From: Haloarcula amylovorans | GTDB lineage: Archaea; Halobacteriota; Halobacteria; Halobacteriales; Haloarculaceae | Direction of reading: 5' to 3' | DNA length: 64,000 bases | NCBI RefSeq assembly: GCF_004681185.1 | Contig: NZ_SRIF01000001.1 | Location: 1,054,001-1,118,000 of the forward strand | Part shown: one piece after another, positions 1-9,234 of the stretch | Numbering within the stretch: position 1 is the first letter of the stretch | Layout of the letters: each line of letters opens with the position of its first letter | Made by a program: the position numbers and the translations under genes | The notes under the pieces: model-generated | What the model was told of the DNA's origin: nothing | What the model saw: only the letters and a program-made list of their open reading frames with translations | Databases searched by the model: none

Positions 1-1502
1 CGGTAGTACCGCCTGTCGGGGTAGCTCTCGACGACCGCGAACTGTCGGTCTCCCATCGCATAGACGGTGTCGCCGTCGAACCCGGGATCGTTGCGTAACG
101 GCTGGAACGGGTGGTTGAGCCAGTCGCCGTACGGTGTTGGCAGGAAGACGGCGCTGTTTCCGAGGTCGCGGTCCTCGAACGGTTCGTAGGCCAACTCGTA
201 CTGCTGAGTGACCTCGTAGTTGTCCTGTAGCGGCTCCGCGGCCGCCGCGACGGTCGCGGAACCGAACGCGGCCGCACAGAGCAGCGTCACCGCCACTATC
301 GCGGGCCGGGCGTTGGCCGTCGAGACGCGCGTCTCGACAGCGGTTCGAATCCCGCTCGCGGCCGACAGGAGGCCGACCGCGCCGAACGCCACTGTCGGAA
401 CCAGGAGGTCAACGTGGTAGTAGGGGCCGAGGAACGCCACGAGACCGTCCGTCGGATCCGCAAGCGACCCGAGCATGTTGAGCGTCCCCCAGAAGTAGAG
501 GTTGCCGAGCGAGACGGAGAGGAACACGCCCGCAAGCGCGAGTTGGCGCGAATCGTACCCCGACGCGCGTCTGGCGACTGTTGCCACCCCGAGAAGGGCC
601 GCGAGCGTTCCGAGCGGCCCGGCGACGACCCACTGGGTGGCGAGTTTCCAGAGGAGTTCGCCGTTGGCCGCCACGGAAAGTGCGGGCGTGAAGTTCTGCT
701 CGTATCCAAGAATCGCTCGGTGGCCGAAGCCGAGGCCGTCCTCGGGCGCGAATGCCTGATATGGGAAGACCAGTGGGTCGCCGGTCACGAGTGCGTTGTA
801 CCCGAGCGTGGTGGCGACGCCGAGCAGGCCGAACAGCGCCGTCAGACCGATTCGTCCGACGACGGGGCGTCGGACCGTGCGGAGCGACCAGAGGGCATGA
901 CAGACGAACGGCGCGGCGAACAGGACGGCTGTGTACGGCCGCGTGAAGAAGGCGACACCGACGCAGACACCCGAAAGCGTCGCCGTTCGATAGCTACCAG
1001 TGCGGTCGCTGTGGAGGTAGCTCGCGGCGAACGCGAGGTTCCAAAACGTCGTCGGGACGTACGAGAGAAACACCGATGCGTCCACGAGGAAGAGTGGCGA
1101 GACCAGCAGCAGGCAACTCGCCACGACGCCGGTTCGGGCGTCGAACGCCTCTCGGACGGTGTGATACGTCCCGGCGAGGACACCGGTCGCGGTGAGCGCA
1201 AGGGCGACGCGGTAGCCGCCCAGCAGCTTCCCAACGGCGAACATCGCCGCAGTGATGGGCGTGTACTTCGAGTAGAGGCCCCGCTCGCTCTCGACGAAGA
1301 ACCACGGCCGGAACACGCCCTCGACTGGCGGGTTGAGAAACAACTGCCCGTCGAGCAACATCGCGGCCTGCTGGAGGTAGACGGCCTCGTCGTGGTTGCT
1401 CGTGTAATACGGGAAGACGAGGTGGGAGATAGAGAAAACGGCCAGTCCTCCAAGAATTGCGACGACGGCGGCTTGGACCGGTGGCCGTCGCAAGCGGTTC
1501 AT
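1..1502 (-). CDS. Membrane glycosyltransferase/mannosyltransferase-like protein (ArnT/PMT superfamily), 3' end outside window
   Basis: The reading frame from ATG at 1502 runs open to the window edge (500 codons). It encodes a polytopic membrane protein with many hydrophobic helices. Near residues 35-40 it has an acidic loop, SNHDEAVY, resembling the first extracytoplasmic loop of GT-C glycosyltransferases (PMT/ArnT/DUF2079-like), which carries catalytic acidic residues. Such enzymes move sugars from lipid-phosphate donors outside the membrane. The start overlaps the stop of the upstream ABC ATPase as ATGA, so it is translationally coupled to the iron-type uptake operon. Its acceptor is unknown. 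The family call rests on topology and the loop motif; the link to iron is inferred from the operon only. Confidence 0.6.
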   Translation of the reverse strand, partial: MNRLRRPPVQAAVVAILGGLAVFSISHLVFPYYTSNHDEAVYLQQAAMLLDGQLFLNPPVEGVFRPWFFVESERGLYSKYTPITAAMFAVGKLLGGYRVALALTATGVLAGTYHTVREAFDARTGVVASCLLLVSPLFLVDASVFLSYVPTTFWNLAFAASYLHSDRTGSYRTATLSGVCVGVAFFTRPYTAVLFAAPFVCHALWSLRTVRRPVVGRIGLTALFGLLGVATTLGYNALVTGDPLVFPYQAFAPEDGLGFGHRAILGYEQNFTPALSVAANGELLWKLATQWVVAGPLGTLAALLGVATVARRASGYDSRQLALAGVFLSVSLGNLYFWGTLNMLGSLADPTDGLVAFLGPYYHVDLLVPTVAFGAVGLLSAASGIRTAVETRVSTANARPAIVAVTLLCAAAFGSATVAAAAEPLQDNYEVTQQYELAYEPFEDRDLGNSAVFLPTPYGDWLNHPFQPLRNDPGFDGDTVYAMGDRQFAVVESYPDRRYY

Positions 1503-2635
1503 TCCGCGGGATACCAGGCCAGTTCGTGGTCGGCGGCGAGGTCGACTTCGACCGGCTGGCCGGCCTCGAACGTCTCGACGTGGTTGTGCATGCAGTGGAC
1601 GATGTCGCCGCTGTGGAGTTCGACCCGGTAGACGAACGAGGGGCCGTTGTACTGACGGTGGACGACGTAGCCGTCGGCTTTCGGTTCGCTGGTCGGCACG
1701 GCCTTGAGGTCGTCGGGGCGGACGAGCACGTCCACCATCGCACCGTCGTAGGCCTCGACCGGGCCGTTCAACAGTTCGAGGTCGAACGATCCCAGTCCCG
1801 TCTCGATTTGCTCGTCGGTCACGCGCGCCGAGAGGAAACTCGCTTGCCCGAGGAAACTGGCGACGAAGCGGCTCTCGGGGTTCTCGAACACCTCGGCTGG
1901 GTCACCGACCTGCGCGACCGTCCCGTCGTTCATGATAGCGACGCGGTCGCTGATGGACAGCGCCTCCTCCTGGTCGTGGGTCACGGAAATCGCGGTAACG
2001 CCGGCGCGCTTCAGAATCTTGCGGACCTCCTCTCGCATCTCGACGCGGAGGCGAACGTCGAGGTTCGAGAAGGGCTCGTCCAGCAGGAGTACGTCCGGTT
2101 CGGGCGCGAGTGACCGAGCGAGGGCGACGCGCTGTTGCTGGCCGCCCGAGAGCTGTTTGGGCATCTTGTCGTGGTGATCGGTGAGGTCAACCAGCTCCAG
2201 TAGGTCGTCCACACGCCGTTCGGTATCGGTCTCGTCCATCTCGGTCAGACCGAAGGCGATATTCTCGGCGACCGAGAGGTGCGGGAACAGCGCGTAATCC
2301 TGAAAGACGATGCCCACGTCGCGCTCCTCGGGCTTGCGGAACCCCCCGTCCTCGCCGCCGGTCACCGTCTCGTCGGCGATGGAAATTCGACCCTCCGACG
2401 GTCGCTCCAGCCCGGCGATCATTCGGAGCGTGGTCGTCTTCCCACAGCCGGACGGCCCGAGCAAGGTGAGCAGTTCGCCGTCTTTCACGTCGAGCGAAAG
2501 GTCGTCTACAGCGACCTCTTTTGCATACTCCTTCGAGACGCTCTCGACGCTCAGTACCGTCCGTTCAGGGTCCGATACCGCTGTCTCGACCGTGTCAAAC
2601 TCCGACAATTGCTCTGTGGTCTGTCGTTCTGCCAT
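1499..2635 (-). CDS. ABC transporter ATP-binding protein, Fe3+/thiamine/polyamine type (FbpC/PotA-like)
   Basis: 378 residues. The Walker A motif GPSGCGKTT is at about 60-68, the Q-loop FQDYALF near 111-117, the LSGGQ signature at 162-166, Walker B VLLLDEP at 182-188 and the H-loop histidine at about 220. A TOBE-type C-terminal region follows. It powers import by the permease encoded 1 bp upstream (2637-4259) with the lipoprotein at 4261-5445. CUT1-like ATPases of this type serve Fe3+, thiamine, spermidine or sulfate. The iron-box-like palindrome at the operon promoter favours ferric iron. The first 25 or so residues are a poorly conserved acidic lead. Confidence 0.9.
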   Translation of the reverse strand: MAERQTTEQLSEFDTVETAVSDPERTVLSVESVSKEYAKEVAVDDLSLDVKDGELLTLLGPSGCGKTTTLRMIAGLERPSEGRISIADETVTGGEDGGFRKPEERDVGIVFQDYALFPHLSVAENIAFGLTEMDETDTERRVDDLLELVDLTDHHDKMPKQLSGGQQQRVALARSLAPEPDVLLLDEPFSNLDVRLRVEMREEVRKILKRAGVTAISVTHDQEEALSISDRVAIMNDGTVAQVGDPAEVFENPESRFVASFLGQASFLSARVTDEQIETGLGSFDLELLNGPVEAYDGAMVDVLVRPDDLKAVPTSEPKADGYVVHRQYNGPSFVYRVELHSGDIVHCMHNHVETFEAGQPVEVDLAADHELAWYPAE

Positions 2636-2636
2636 G

Positions 2637-4259
2637 TTAGCGTCCCTCCTGTCTAAGGATGATAAGCATCGAGAGCCCCGAGACGCCGACCAGAATCAGC
2701 GCCGGGACCGCCGCCTGCCCCTGATAGGCCGCGCCTCGCACCAGCCAGATGTACGTGACGATAGTCTCGAAGCCAGTCGGGCGTAACATCAGCGTTGCCG
2801 GCAATTCCTTCATGGTCGTGAGAAAGACCAGCGCCGCACCGGCGGCGATCCCCGGTGCGACGAGCGGTAACACCACTCCGCGGAACGCGCTGAGCGGTGC
2901 GTAGCCGAGCGACCGTGCGGCCTCGACGTAGCTGGGGTCCACCTGTAGAAGCGAGGACTCCGTCGTCCCGACGGCCTGCGGGAGGAAGCGAACAACGTAG
3001 GCGAACACCAACACGAGAACGCTCTGGTAGAGAAAGGGGACGAACCGGAGCGCCAGATAGATGAGCGAGAGACCGATGACGACGCCGGGGACGGCGTAGC
3101 CGACGTAGGAAATCCGTTCGGGGAGCGCGGAGAGCGTCCCGTCGCCTCGGGCCGCCAGATACGCGATTGGGAGGGCGACGACGACGCAGATACCCGCGGC
3201 GGCGGCGGCCAGTCCCACTGAGTTGAGGACAGGGACCAGTCCGAACGTGAACTGACTCGGGGCGGCGGACTCCGAACGGAAGAGCCACTGGGCGAGGATG
3301 CCGATTGGGAGGGCCAGACAGAGCGTGGCGATGCTCGCACAGAACAGCGTCGCCGGGAGCTTCCAGTAGCCGAGCCGAATGGTGCCGGGCCGACGGTCGC
3401 CGCTGCTGACGTACGCTCCCTCGCGGCCGGCGCTGATACGGGACTCGACGGCGAGGATGGCCATCGCCATCACGAGAAGCAGTATCGAGAGGACGGCGGC
3501 GGAGTCGAGATTGCGAGCCTGCTGTTCAGTGAATATCATCCGCGTGAACACGTCGTACTGCATGATAGCGGGCGTCCCGAAATCGGAGAGCGTGTACAGC
3601 GCCACCAGCAGTCCTCCCGCCGCGATACCCGGTGCAATCTGGGGGAACGTGACGCGCTTGAACGCCTCCCAGCGGGTGTGGTTCAGGGTACGTGCCGCCT
3701 CGACGACGGTCCCGTCGAAGGAGAGCAGCGACGCGCGCGTCGTGAGGAAGACGTACGGATAGGTGAACAGCGTCAGGACGAGAACGGTACCGTGAAGCCC
3801 GTGGATCGGTGGAATCTGCTCGATACCGAGCGGCGTGAGCAGGTCCGCGAGTTCGCCGCGCGGCCCGAATGCCGAGACGAACGCGAACGCGCCGATGTAA
3901 CTTGGGACGACCAGCGGAAGCGCCGACGTGACCGTCCAGAACCGCCGGAACGGGAGGTCAGTCTGGACGGTGAGAATCGCCAACGGGACGCCGACGAGAA
4001 CCGAGACAGCGGTGACTGCCGTCACCAGCACCAGCGAGTTCAGCGTGACGTCGATTGCCGTCTCGCCGGTGACGAGGGCGACAATGCGGGCCGTCTCCAT
4101 CTCGACGGCGTGAATCGCCAGCCAGACCAGCGGCGAGATCAAGAGCAACGAGAGGGCGACCGTGACCACTGTGAGCAGCGGGGGCGTCGAGGACGACGCG
4201 TCGCTCGCGGACGCGTTCGCCTGCTCCCGAAGCCGCTCGAAGCGGTCACTCGCCCCCAT
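2637..4259 (-). CDS. ABC transporter permease, ferric iron type (FbpB/ThiP-like, two permease domains)
   Basis: 540 residues with about twelve predicted membrane helices in two homologous halves. Each half has an EAA-loop that contacts the ATPase: EAARTLNHTRWEAF in the first and EAARSLGYAPLSAF in the second, each followed by a P-x-x-APG segment. This duplicated architecture is typical of FbpB and ThiP permeases. It lies between the lipoprotein and ATPase genes with 1-bp gaps, so the three form one operon reading leftwards. The substrate is inferred to be Fe3+ from the promoter palindrome rather than from the permease itself. Confidence 0.9.
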   Translation of the reverse strand: MGASDRFERLREQANASASDASSSTPPLLTVVTVALSLLLISPLVWLAIHAVEMETARIVALVTGETAIDVTLNSLVLVTAVTAVSVLVGVPLAILTVQTDLPFRRFWTVTSALPLVVPSYIGAFAFVSAFGPRGELADLLTPLGIEQIPPIHGLHGTVLVLTLFTYPYVFLTTRASLLSFDGTVVEAARTLNHTRWEAFKRVTFPQIAPGIAAGGLLVALYTLSDFGTPAIMQYDVFTRMIFTEQQARNLDSAAVLSILLLVMAMAILAVESRISAGREGAYVSSGDRRPGTIRLGYWKLPATLFCASIATLCLALPIGILAQWLFRSESAAPSQFTFGLVPVLNSVGLAAAAAGICVVVALPIAYLAARGDGTLSALPERISYVGYAVPGVVIGLSLIYLALRFVPFLYQSVLVLVFAYVVRFLPQAVGTTESSLLQVDPSYVEAARSLGYAPLSAFRGVVLPLVAPGIAAGAALVFLTTMKELPATLMLRPTGFETIVTYIWLVRGAAYQGQAAVPALILVGVSGLSMLIILRQEGR

Positions 4260-4260
4260 G

Positions 4261-5445
4261 TTAGAGGACGCCGGCCTCGCGCATCAGGTCGACCGTCCCC
4301 GAGACGTCTGCGAGTTCGGTCAGGTCAATGTCCGGTGGTTGCAAGTCGTCGATACGCGGGAGGTCGCCGACCGGAGCGACGCCGGGAATCATCGGATACG
4401 CGAAGGTCCTGGTAGCGAAAAACTCCTGTGCTTCCGCCGAGAGGACGTGCCGGACGAAGTTCGACGCCAGTTCGCTGTTGTCCGTCCCTTTGAGTATCTC
4501 TACGCCGGAGACGTTGACGAGTGCGCCCGCATCGCCCTCGGTGAACGCCAGTGCGATGGGTGCGTCGGGTCGGCCTGACTGGACCCGCAGCGCGTAGTAG
4601 TGGTTGGCGAAGCCAGCGCCGATGGTGCCGTCGGCGACGGTGTTCGAGACGACGAACTCGTTGTTGTACTCCGAGATGCCGTGGTCGAGCATCGACTGCA
4701 GCCACGCTTTCGTCTCGTCGTCACCGCGCTGGAGTCGCATCGCGGTAACGAACGACTGGAACGCGCTGTAGGTCGGTGCCCAGCCCATCGTCCCCTGTAG
4801 CGCCGCGGTCTCGGGGAATTGCTGGACGTTCGTCGGAATCTCCGAGGCCGAGAACTGGTTCGTGTTGTACGGCACTGCGCGGGCGCGGCCAGCGATACCG
4901 ACCCATCGCCCCTGCTCGTCCTGAAAGTCGGCCGGGACTGCGGAGAGCGCCTCCTCCGGAAGCGAGGCCGTCGCACCGGCGTTGGCCACCGCACCCAGCG
5001 AGCCGGCGTCAACTGCCATGAACACGTCCGCTTGGGTTGCACCGGCCTCTGACTCCTCGATGATGGTGTTGGCGAGGTCGCTAGAGGGTTCGAGGCGATG
5101 GTTCGCGGTGAAGTTCTCGTATTTCTGTTCCAGCAGTTCGATGAGGTCGAGATAGAGCCCGCCCTCGCCGCCGCCGAGGTACAGCGTCAGTTCCCCGTCT
5201 AGGTCCGGGAGGTCCTCGATAGAGGTCCCACTGGGTGCCTCACGCTGTTGGACCAGCGGGCCGGACCCGCGGAAGTCGGCCAGCGAGACGCTCCCCTCGG
5301 AGTCACCCGAACCCCCGTCTCCATTGCCGAGGATGTTAGAACAGCCCGCGAGCGCCGTCGCGGCCGCTGTGCCGCCGAGTGCGAGGAATCGTCGCCGAGA
5401 CCGGCCGTCACCGGTCCGACGTGGTTCGTCGGTAGCGTCAGTCAT
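4261..5445 (-). CDS. Iron-type ABC transporter substrate-binding lipoprotein (Tat-exported)
   Basis: 394 residues. The N-terminus has a twin-arginine signal (RRRF at about 17-20), a hydrophobic segment and a lipobox LAGC with Cys at about 35, so it should be exported folded by Tat and lipid-anchored, as is usual in haloarchaea. The mature part is an extracellular solute-binding protein of the FbpA/ThiB/spermidine-binding class. It is the first gene of the operon 5445 to beyond 1. A perfect TTTAGG-N4-CCTAAA palindrome lies 17 bp upstream of the start, where the TATA/start-site region of a leaderless promoter would be. That suggests repression by an iron-sensing DtxR-family regulator. Fe3+ is the preferred substrate; thiamine is the main alternative. 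Confidence 0.85.
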   Translation of the reverse strand: MTDATDEPRRTGDGRSRRRFLALGGTAAATALAGCSNILGNGDGGSGDSEGSVSLADFRGSGPLVQQREAPSGTSIEDLPDLDGELTLYLGGGEGGLYLDLIELLEQKYENFTANHRLEPSSDLANTIIEESEAGATQADVFMAVDAGSLGAVANAGATASLPEEALSAVPADFQDEQGRWVGIAGRARAVPYNTNQFSASEIPTNVQQFPETAALQGTMGWAPTYSAFQSFVTAMRLQRGDDETKAWLQSMLDHGISEYNNEFVVSNTVADGTIGAGFANHYYALRVQSGRPDAPIALAFTEGDAGALVNVSGVEILKGTDNSELASNFVRHVLSAEAQEFFATRTFAYPMIPGVAPVGDLPRIDDLQPPDIDLTELADVSGTVDLMREAGVL

Positions 5446-5462
5446 CGTTGCGTGTTAGTCAT

Positions 5463-5478
5463 TTTAGGTTTGCCTAAA
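5463..5478. promoter_or_regulatory. DtxR/Idr-like iron box upstream of the iron ABC operon
   Basis: A perfect 6-bp inverted repeat, TTTAGG-tttg-CCTAAA. The TTAGGnnnnCCTAA half-sites resemble DtxR/IdeR sites and the haloarchaeal Idr1/Idr2 motif. It lies 17-33 bp upstream of the ATG at 5445, over the expected TATA/initiation region, a repressor-type position. Confidence 0.7.
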
Positions 5479-5489
5479 TAGTTGCGTTT

Positions 5490-6656
5490 TCAGTCGTCGG
5501 CCGCGGCCGGGACCGGTTCGGACTCGGTCGCTGCGATCGCGTCGAGACAGTCCAGCCAATCGAGCATGTACTCCCCGCAGTGGTTGAGGAACGCGCCATT
5601 CTCCCAGTCGGCGAAGTCGCCCTCGGCGAGCGCTCGGCCCATCGCCTCGAACACCTCGGCGTAGGAGTCGGCGTCCCCGCCGACCGAGTCGACGATCTCC
5701 CAGACGTGTTCGTTGAGTTCGAGACCGTGAACCTCGTTAGTCAGATCCGAGAACGTCGAGCGCGGGGCCTTGTTGTGTTCACAGAGCGGGTTGCCGTTGT
5801 AGATGTGTTTGTCGAGAACGTCACAGGCTCGTTTGAGGAATATCCCGGACCAGATGTCGTCGAACCGGCCCACGTCCCACTCGTTGTCGTCCATCGGCAG
5901 CTGGTAGAACGCTGGGACGACCTCCCGACGGAAGGCGAGATTCATCGAGCAGACGGTGAGATAGTTCCCCTCGGCGGCGACGAAGTCCTCGCCGAAGTCC
6001 TCAGCGCTGGTTCGGGTCTGAGCCTGCCCCTGCAGGTCGCCGTCCATCAGGATGCGAACCGCGTCTAAGTCCGGTACGTTCGTCCAGAGTCCCTGCGACG
6101 CGACGACATCGTCGACGTGTGTGTCCGCCGTTTTCACCGTCTCGTCCATCGCGGCGTAGGGGTATCCGCGGGGATAGAGACCGTGGTCGTCCTCGTTCTG
6201 GTAGAGGACGTTCACCCAGTCCTCGTCGGACGCGACCGTCTCGATAGTTCCTTCGAAGGCGAGGTTTTCCAAATGCGTGCCGAAGAAGTCCACCTCCTCG
6301 TGGGGGAGCGTGTCGTCGTCGATGAACACTCCGTAGTCGAGCCGTTCCTCGGCCCAGAGATAGAGCAGACCGAAGGAAGTCTGCGCGTGACTGGCCGCTG
6401 GAATCAAGTGCGAGTACTCGTCGAGACCACGTTCCGCAAACCACGCTTCGCGGGCTTCGCCGTCGAAGACGCTCCCCGCGACGCCTTCCTCGGCCAGCAT
6501 CTCCCGCATCGCATCGGTATCACAGAAGTCCTCTGTCACCAGGACGAGGAACAAGCGGTCGAGGTCGAAGCCGTGACGGCGAGCGTTATCGAAGTACTCG
6601 CGCAGACACTCGTGGTTCCGAATCGTCGGAACCATGACGCAGATATCTTCCGTCAT
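5490..6656 (-). CDS. Alpha-1,4-glucan-protein synthase-like glycosyltransferase (reversibly glycosylated polypeptide family)
   Basis: 388 residues. The protein looks like the RGP/alpha-1,4-glucan-protein synthase family found in many haloarchaea: an N-terminal V-P-T-I-R-N start like a GT-A nucleotide-sugar fold, then an acidic FIDDDT motif at about 111-116 in the place of the DxD metal-binding motif. It probably handles a nucleotide sugar in the cytoplasm; the acceptor is not known. It is monocistronic and separated by 44 bp from the iron ABC operon downstream. A perfect iron-box-like palindrome lies 15-30 bp upstream of its ATG, with a second degenerate copy 27 bp further out, so iron control is likely though the metabolic reason is unclear. 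Confidence 0.65.
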   Translation of the reverse strand: MTEDICVMVPTIRNHECLREYFDNARRHGFDLDRLFLVLVTEDFCDTDAMREMLAEEGVAGSVFDGEAREAWFAERGLDEYSHLIPAASHAQTSFGLLYLWAEERLDYGVFIDDDTLPHEEVDFFGTHLENLAFEGTIETVASDEDWVNVLYQNEDDHGLYPRGYPYAAMDETVKTADTHVDDVVASQGLWTNVPDLDAVRILMDGDLQGQAQTRTSAEDFGEDFVAAEGNYLTVCSMNLAFRREVVPAFYQLPMDDNEWDVGRFDDIWSGIFLKRACDVLDKHIYNGNPLCEHNKAPRSTFSDLTNEVHGLELNEHVWEIVDSVGGDADSYAEVFEAMGRALAEGDFADWENGAFLNHCGEYMLDWLDCLDAIAATESEPVPAAADD

Positions 6657-6670
6657 TCTGTCCGGAACTG

Positions 6671-6686
6671 TTTAGGCAGCCCTAAA
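6671..6686. promoter_or_regulatory. DtxR/Idr-like iron box upstream of the glucan-protein-synthase-like gene
   Basis: A perfect inverted repeat, TTTAGG-cagc-CCTAAA, with the same arms and spacing as the site at 5463-5478. It lies 15-30 bp upstream of the ATG at 6656, over the expected TATA position of a leaderless promoter. Confidence 0.65.
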
Positions 6687-6697
6687 GAGGGTGTCGT

Positions 6698-6713
6698 TTT
6701 AGGCCTGCCAAAC
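6698..6713. promoter_or_regulatory. Second, degenerate iron-box-like site
   Basis: TTTAGG-cctg-CCAAAC, with one arm intact and the other diverged. It begins exactly 27 bp from the start of the perfect site at 6671-6686, so the two may be bound together. The same kind of degeneration, with CCAAA in the right arm, is seen at the dps site (14059-14074). Confidence 0.4.
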
Positions 6714-6908
6714 AAATATCGCCAGGCCGCCCAACATCTTGCCCAGGTGGATGTGTCTCTGCGTCGCCATATTGTGAACGGTACCCAAGGCCATAATATT
6801 CACGCGACCGCGATTAACGTTGTATAAGGCGAACTATTATCTGGCTGTGCTTTGCCTCCCTAGTCGAGAGATGAGTGTACGAAACAAGCGAGGTCGTGCC
6901 ACGGAACT

Positions 6909-7652
6909 ATGAACCTCGATAACCAGACGTGTGTGATTACAGGGTCGTCACGGGGTATCGGGCGCGGCATCGCGAAAGACCTCGGAGAACACGGCGCGAA
7001 CGTCGTCGTCAACTATCGCTCCTCGGAGGCCGAAGCGCGGGCAGTCGTCGAATCCATCCGCGAGGACGGCGGGGACGCTATCGCCGCACAGGCCGACGTT
7101 GCCAAGGCCGCAGAAGTACAGGCCATGCGCGAGCGAGTGGCCGACGAGTTTGGTTCGGCAGACGTTCTCGTCAACAATGCCGGCATCACGATCGACAAGA
7201 AGTTCGAGAACATGACCCGCGAGGACTGGGATACAGTCGTCAACGTCAACCTCGGGGGCGTGTTCAACTGCACCAATGCCTTCTACGACGACATCAAGGG
7301 AGCCGAACACGGCCGCCTCATCAATATCTCCAGCGTCGTCGGCCAGCAGGGCAACATCGGACAGGCCAACTACGCCACGACGAAGTCCGGCCTGTTCGGT
7401 TTCACGCGCACGCTCGCGTTAGAACTCGCCCACACCGGATCGACGGCGAACTGCGTCGCGCCGGGATTCGTCAAGACCGACATGCTAGAGGAGGTACCCG
7501 AACGCGTCCAGGAGAAGATTCTACGCGAGATTCCGCTGGACCGATTCGCCACCGTCGCAGACATCGCCGGAATCGTCCGGTTCGTCGCGAGCGAGGAGTC
7601 CAGTTACATGACCGGTCAGGTACTCGGCGTCAACGGCGGCATGGAGTGGTAA
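6909..7652 (+). CDS. phaB: 3-ketoacyl-CoA/ACP reductase, PhaB/FabG-like short-chain dehydrogenase
   Basis: 247 residues, a classical SDR. The cofactor motif TGSSRGIG is at 11-18, NNAG at 89-92, and catalytic Ser142, Tyr155 and Lys159 sit in the order S-Y-x3-K. Haloarchaea lack bacterial-type fatty acid synthesis, so FabG-like enzymes of this kind are usually acetoacetyl-CoA or 3-ketovaleryl-CoA reductases that supply polyhydroxyalkanoate monomers. The next genes encode an acyl-CoA carboxylase and a thiolase, which fits a propionyl-CoA/PHA or beta-oxidation role. It starts 1 bp upstream of the carboxylase and is likely co-transcribed with it. The symbol is a functional guess; fabG-type annotation is the alternative. 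Confidence 0.75.
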   Translation: MNLDNQTCVITGSSRGIGRGIAKDLGEHGANVVVNYRSSEAEARAVVESIREDGGDAIAAQADVAKAAEVQAMRERVADEFGSADVLVNNAGITIDKKFENMTREDWDTVVNVNLGGVFNCTNAFYDDIKGAEHGRLINISSVVGQQGNIGQANYATTKSGLFGFTRTLALELAHTGSTANCVAPGFVKTDMLEEVPERVQEKILREIPLDRFATVADIAGIVRFVASEESSYMTGQVLGVNGGMEW

Positions 7653-7653
7653 C

Positions 7654-9234
7654 ATGAGTCAACAGGAAGAACCCGACGACGAAACCGAACCGACAGACCC
7701 CGTCGAGGAACTCCGGGAGAAGCGTCGAGAGGCGGAACTCGGCGGCGGCGAAGCACGCATCGAAGCCCAACACGAGAAGGGGAAGATGACCGCGCGCGAG
7801 CGCATCGACTTCCTCGTCGACGAGGGCACCTTCTACGAGGTCGACCCCTTCGTCGAACACCGCTCGACGAACTTCGGGATGGAGGAGAAGCGCTACGCCG
7901 GCGACGCCGTGGTCACGGGCTACGGCGAAGTCGACGGCCGGAAGGTGTTCCTCTTCGCACACGACTTCACCGTGCTGGGTGGCTCCGTCGGCGAAGTCGT
8001 CGCCGACAAGATCTGTAAGGTGATGGACAAGGCCATCGAGAACGGCGTCCCCGTCATCGGGCTGAACGACTCCGGCGGTGCGCGGATTCAGGAGGGCGTC
8101 GATTCGCTGGTCGGCTTCGCCAAGATTTTCGAGCGCAACACGAAGGCCAGCGGACTCATTCCGCAGATTTCGGCCATCATGGGCCCGTGTGCCGGCGGTG
8201 CTACGTACTCCCCGGCGCTGACGGACTTCACGTTCATGGTGCAAGACACCAGCCACATGTTCATCACGGGGCCGAACGTCATCGAGACCGTCACCGGCGA
8301 ACAGGTCTCGAAGGAGGAACTTGGCGGGGCCAGTTCACACTCGACGAAGTCCGGCGTCGCGCACTTCTCGTATCCCTCCGAGGAGGAGGTCTTAGAGAAC
8401 ATCCGCCGCCTGCTCTCGTATCTCCCGCAGAACAACATGGAGGACCCCCCGCGGGTCTCACCGTGGGACGAACCCGACCGCGAGGTACCGGAACTCACGG
8501 ACATCGTCCCCTCCGCACCGCGCAAACCCTACGATATGGAGCAGGTCGTCGGGAGTATCGTCGACGAGGAGTCGTTCTTCGAGGTGTACGGCAACTGGGC
8601 GCGCAACGTCATCACCGGCTTCGGCCGGATGGACGGCCAGTCGGTGGGCGTCGTCGCCAACCAGCCGCGAGTCAGCGCCGGGACGCTGGACATCGACGCC
8701 GCCGAGAAGGCCGCGCGGTTCGTCCGCTTCTGTGATTCGTTCAACATCCCCATCCTCACGTTCGTCGACGTGCCCGGCTTCATGCCCGGCACCGAACAGG
8801 AGCACAACGGCATCATCCGCCGCGGCGCGAAACTCATCTACGCCTACGCCGAGGCGACGGTGCCCCTGCTCTCGGTGGTCGTCCGGAAAGCCTACGGCGG
8901 CGCGTACATCGTCATGTCCTCGAAGTTCCTCGGCAGCGACGTGAACTACGCGTGGCCGGGGTCGGAGATGGCAGTGCTGGGACCGCGCGGCGCGGTCAAC
9001 ATCCTCTATCGGAAGGAGATCGCCCAGGCGGACGACCCCGACGCCAGGCGACAGGAGCTGATGGACGACTTCCGCGAGGAGTTCGCCAATCCCTACGGTC
9101 CCGCGAAACGGGGCTACCTCGACGACGTCATCGAACCGAAGGACACGCGCAAGCGTCTCATCGACGACTTAGACCTGCTCCAGCGCAAGCGCGAAGACAC
9201 TCCCCCAAAGGACCACGGCAACATCCCGTTGTGA
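7654..9234 (+). CDS. pccB: Acyl-CoA (propionyl/methylmalonyl-CoA) carboxylase carboxyltransferase subunit
   Basis: 526 residues, the full length of PccB/AccB5/MmdA carboxyltransferases. Two crotonase-fold halves are visible, with oxyanion-hole motifs GGARIQEG and [12 protein letters not shown] in the N-half and [15 protein letters not shown] and [11 protein letters not shown] in the C-half. It moves CO2 from biotin to propionyl- or acetyl-CoA. Its stop overlaps the next gene's ATG (TGATG), so the small subunit at 9234-9611 is translationally coupled. No biotin carboxylase/BCCP subunit is in this window and it must be encoded elsewhere. The biotin genes at 18-24 kb would supply its cofactor. 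Confidence 0.9.
   Translation: MSQQEEPDDETEPTDPVEELREKRREAELGGGEARIEAQHEKGKMTARERIDFLVDEGTFYEVDPFVEHRSTNFGMEEKRYAGDAVVTGYGEVDGRKVFLFAHDFTVLGGSVGEVVADKICKVMDKAIENGVPVIGLNDSGGARIQEGVDSLVGFAKIFERNTKASGLIPQISAIMGPCAGGATYSPALTDFTFMVQDTSHMFITGPNVIETVTGEQVSKEELGGASSHSTKSGVAHFSYPSEEEVLENIRRLLSYLPQNNMEDPPRVSPWDEPDREVPELTDIVPSAPRKPYDMEQVVGSIVDEESFFEVYGNWARNVITGFGRMDGQSVGVVANQPRVSAGTLDIDAAEKAARFVRFCDSFNIPILTFVDVPGFMPGTEQEHNGIIRRGAKLIYAYAEATVPLLSVVVRKAYGGAYIVMSSKFLGSDVNYAWPGSEMAVLGPRGAVNILYRKEIAQADDPDARRQELMDDFREEFANPYGPAKRGYLDDVIEPKDTRKRLIDDLDLLQRKREDTPPKDHGNIPL

Noticed and set aside
414-1631. 405-codon open frame on the + strand
   Set aside because: It lies antisense to the membrane glycosyltransferase; its Arg/Glu-rich translation has no domain and reflects high-GC antisense frames.
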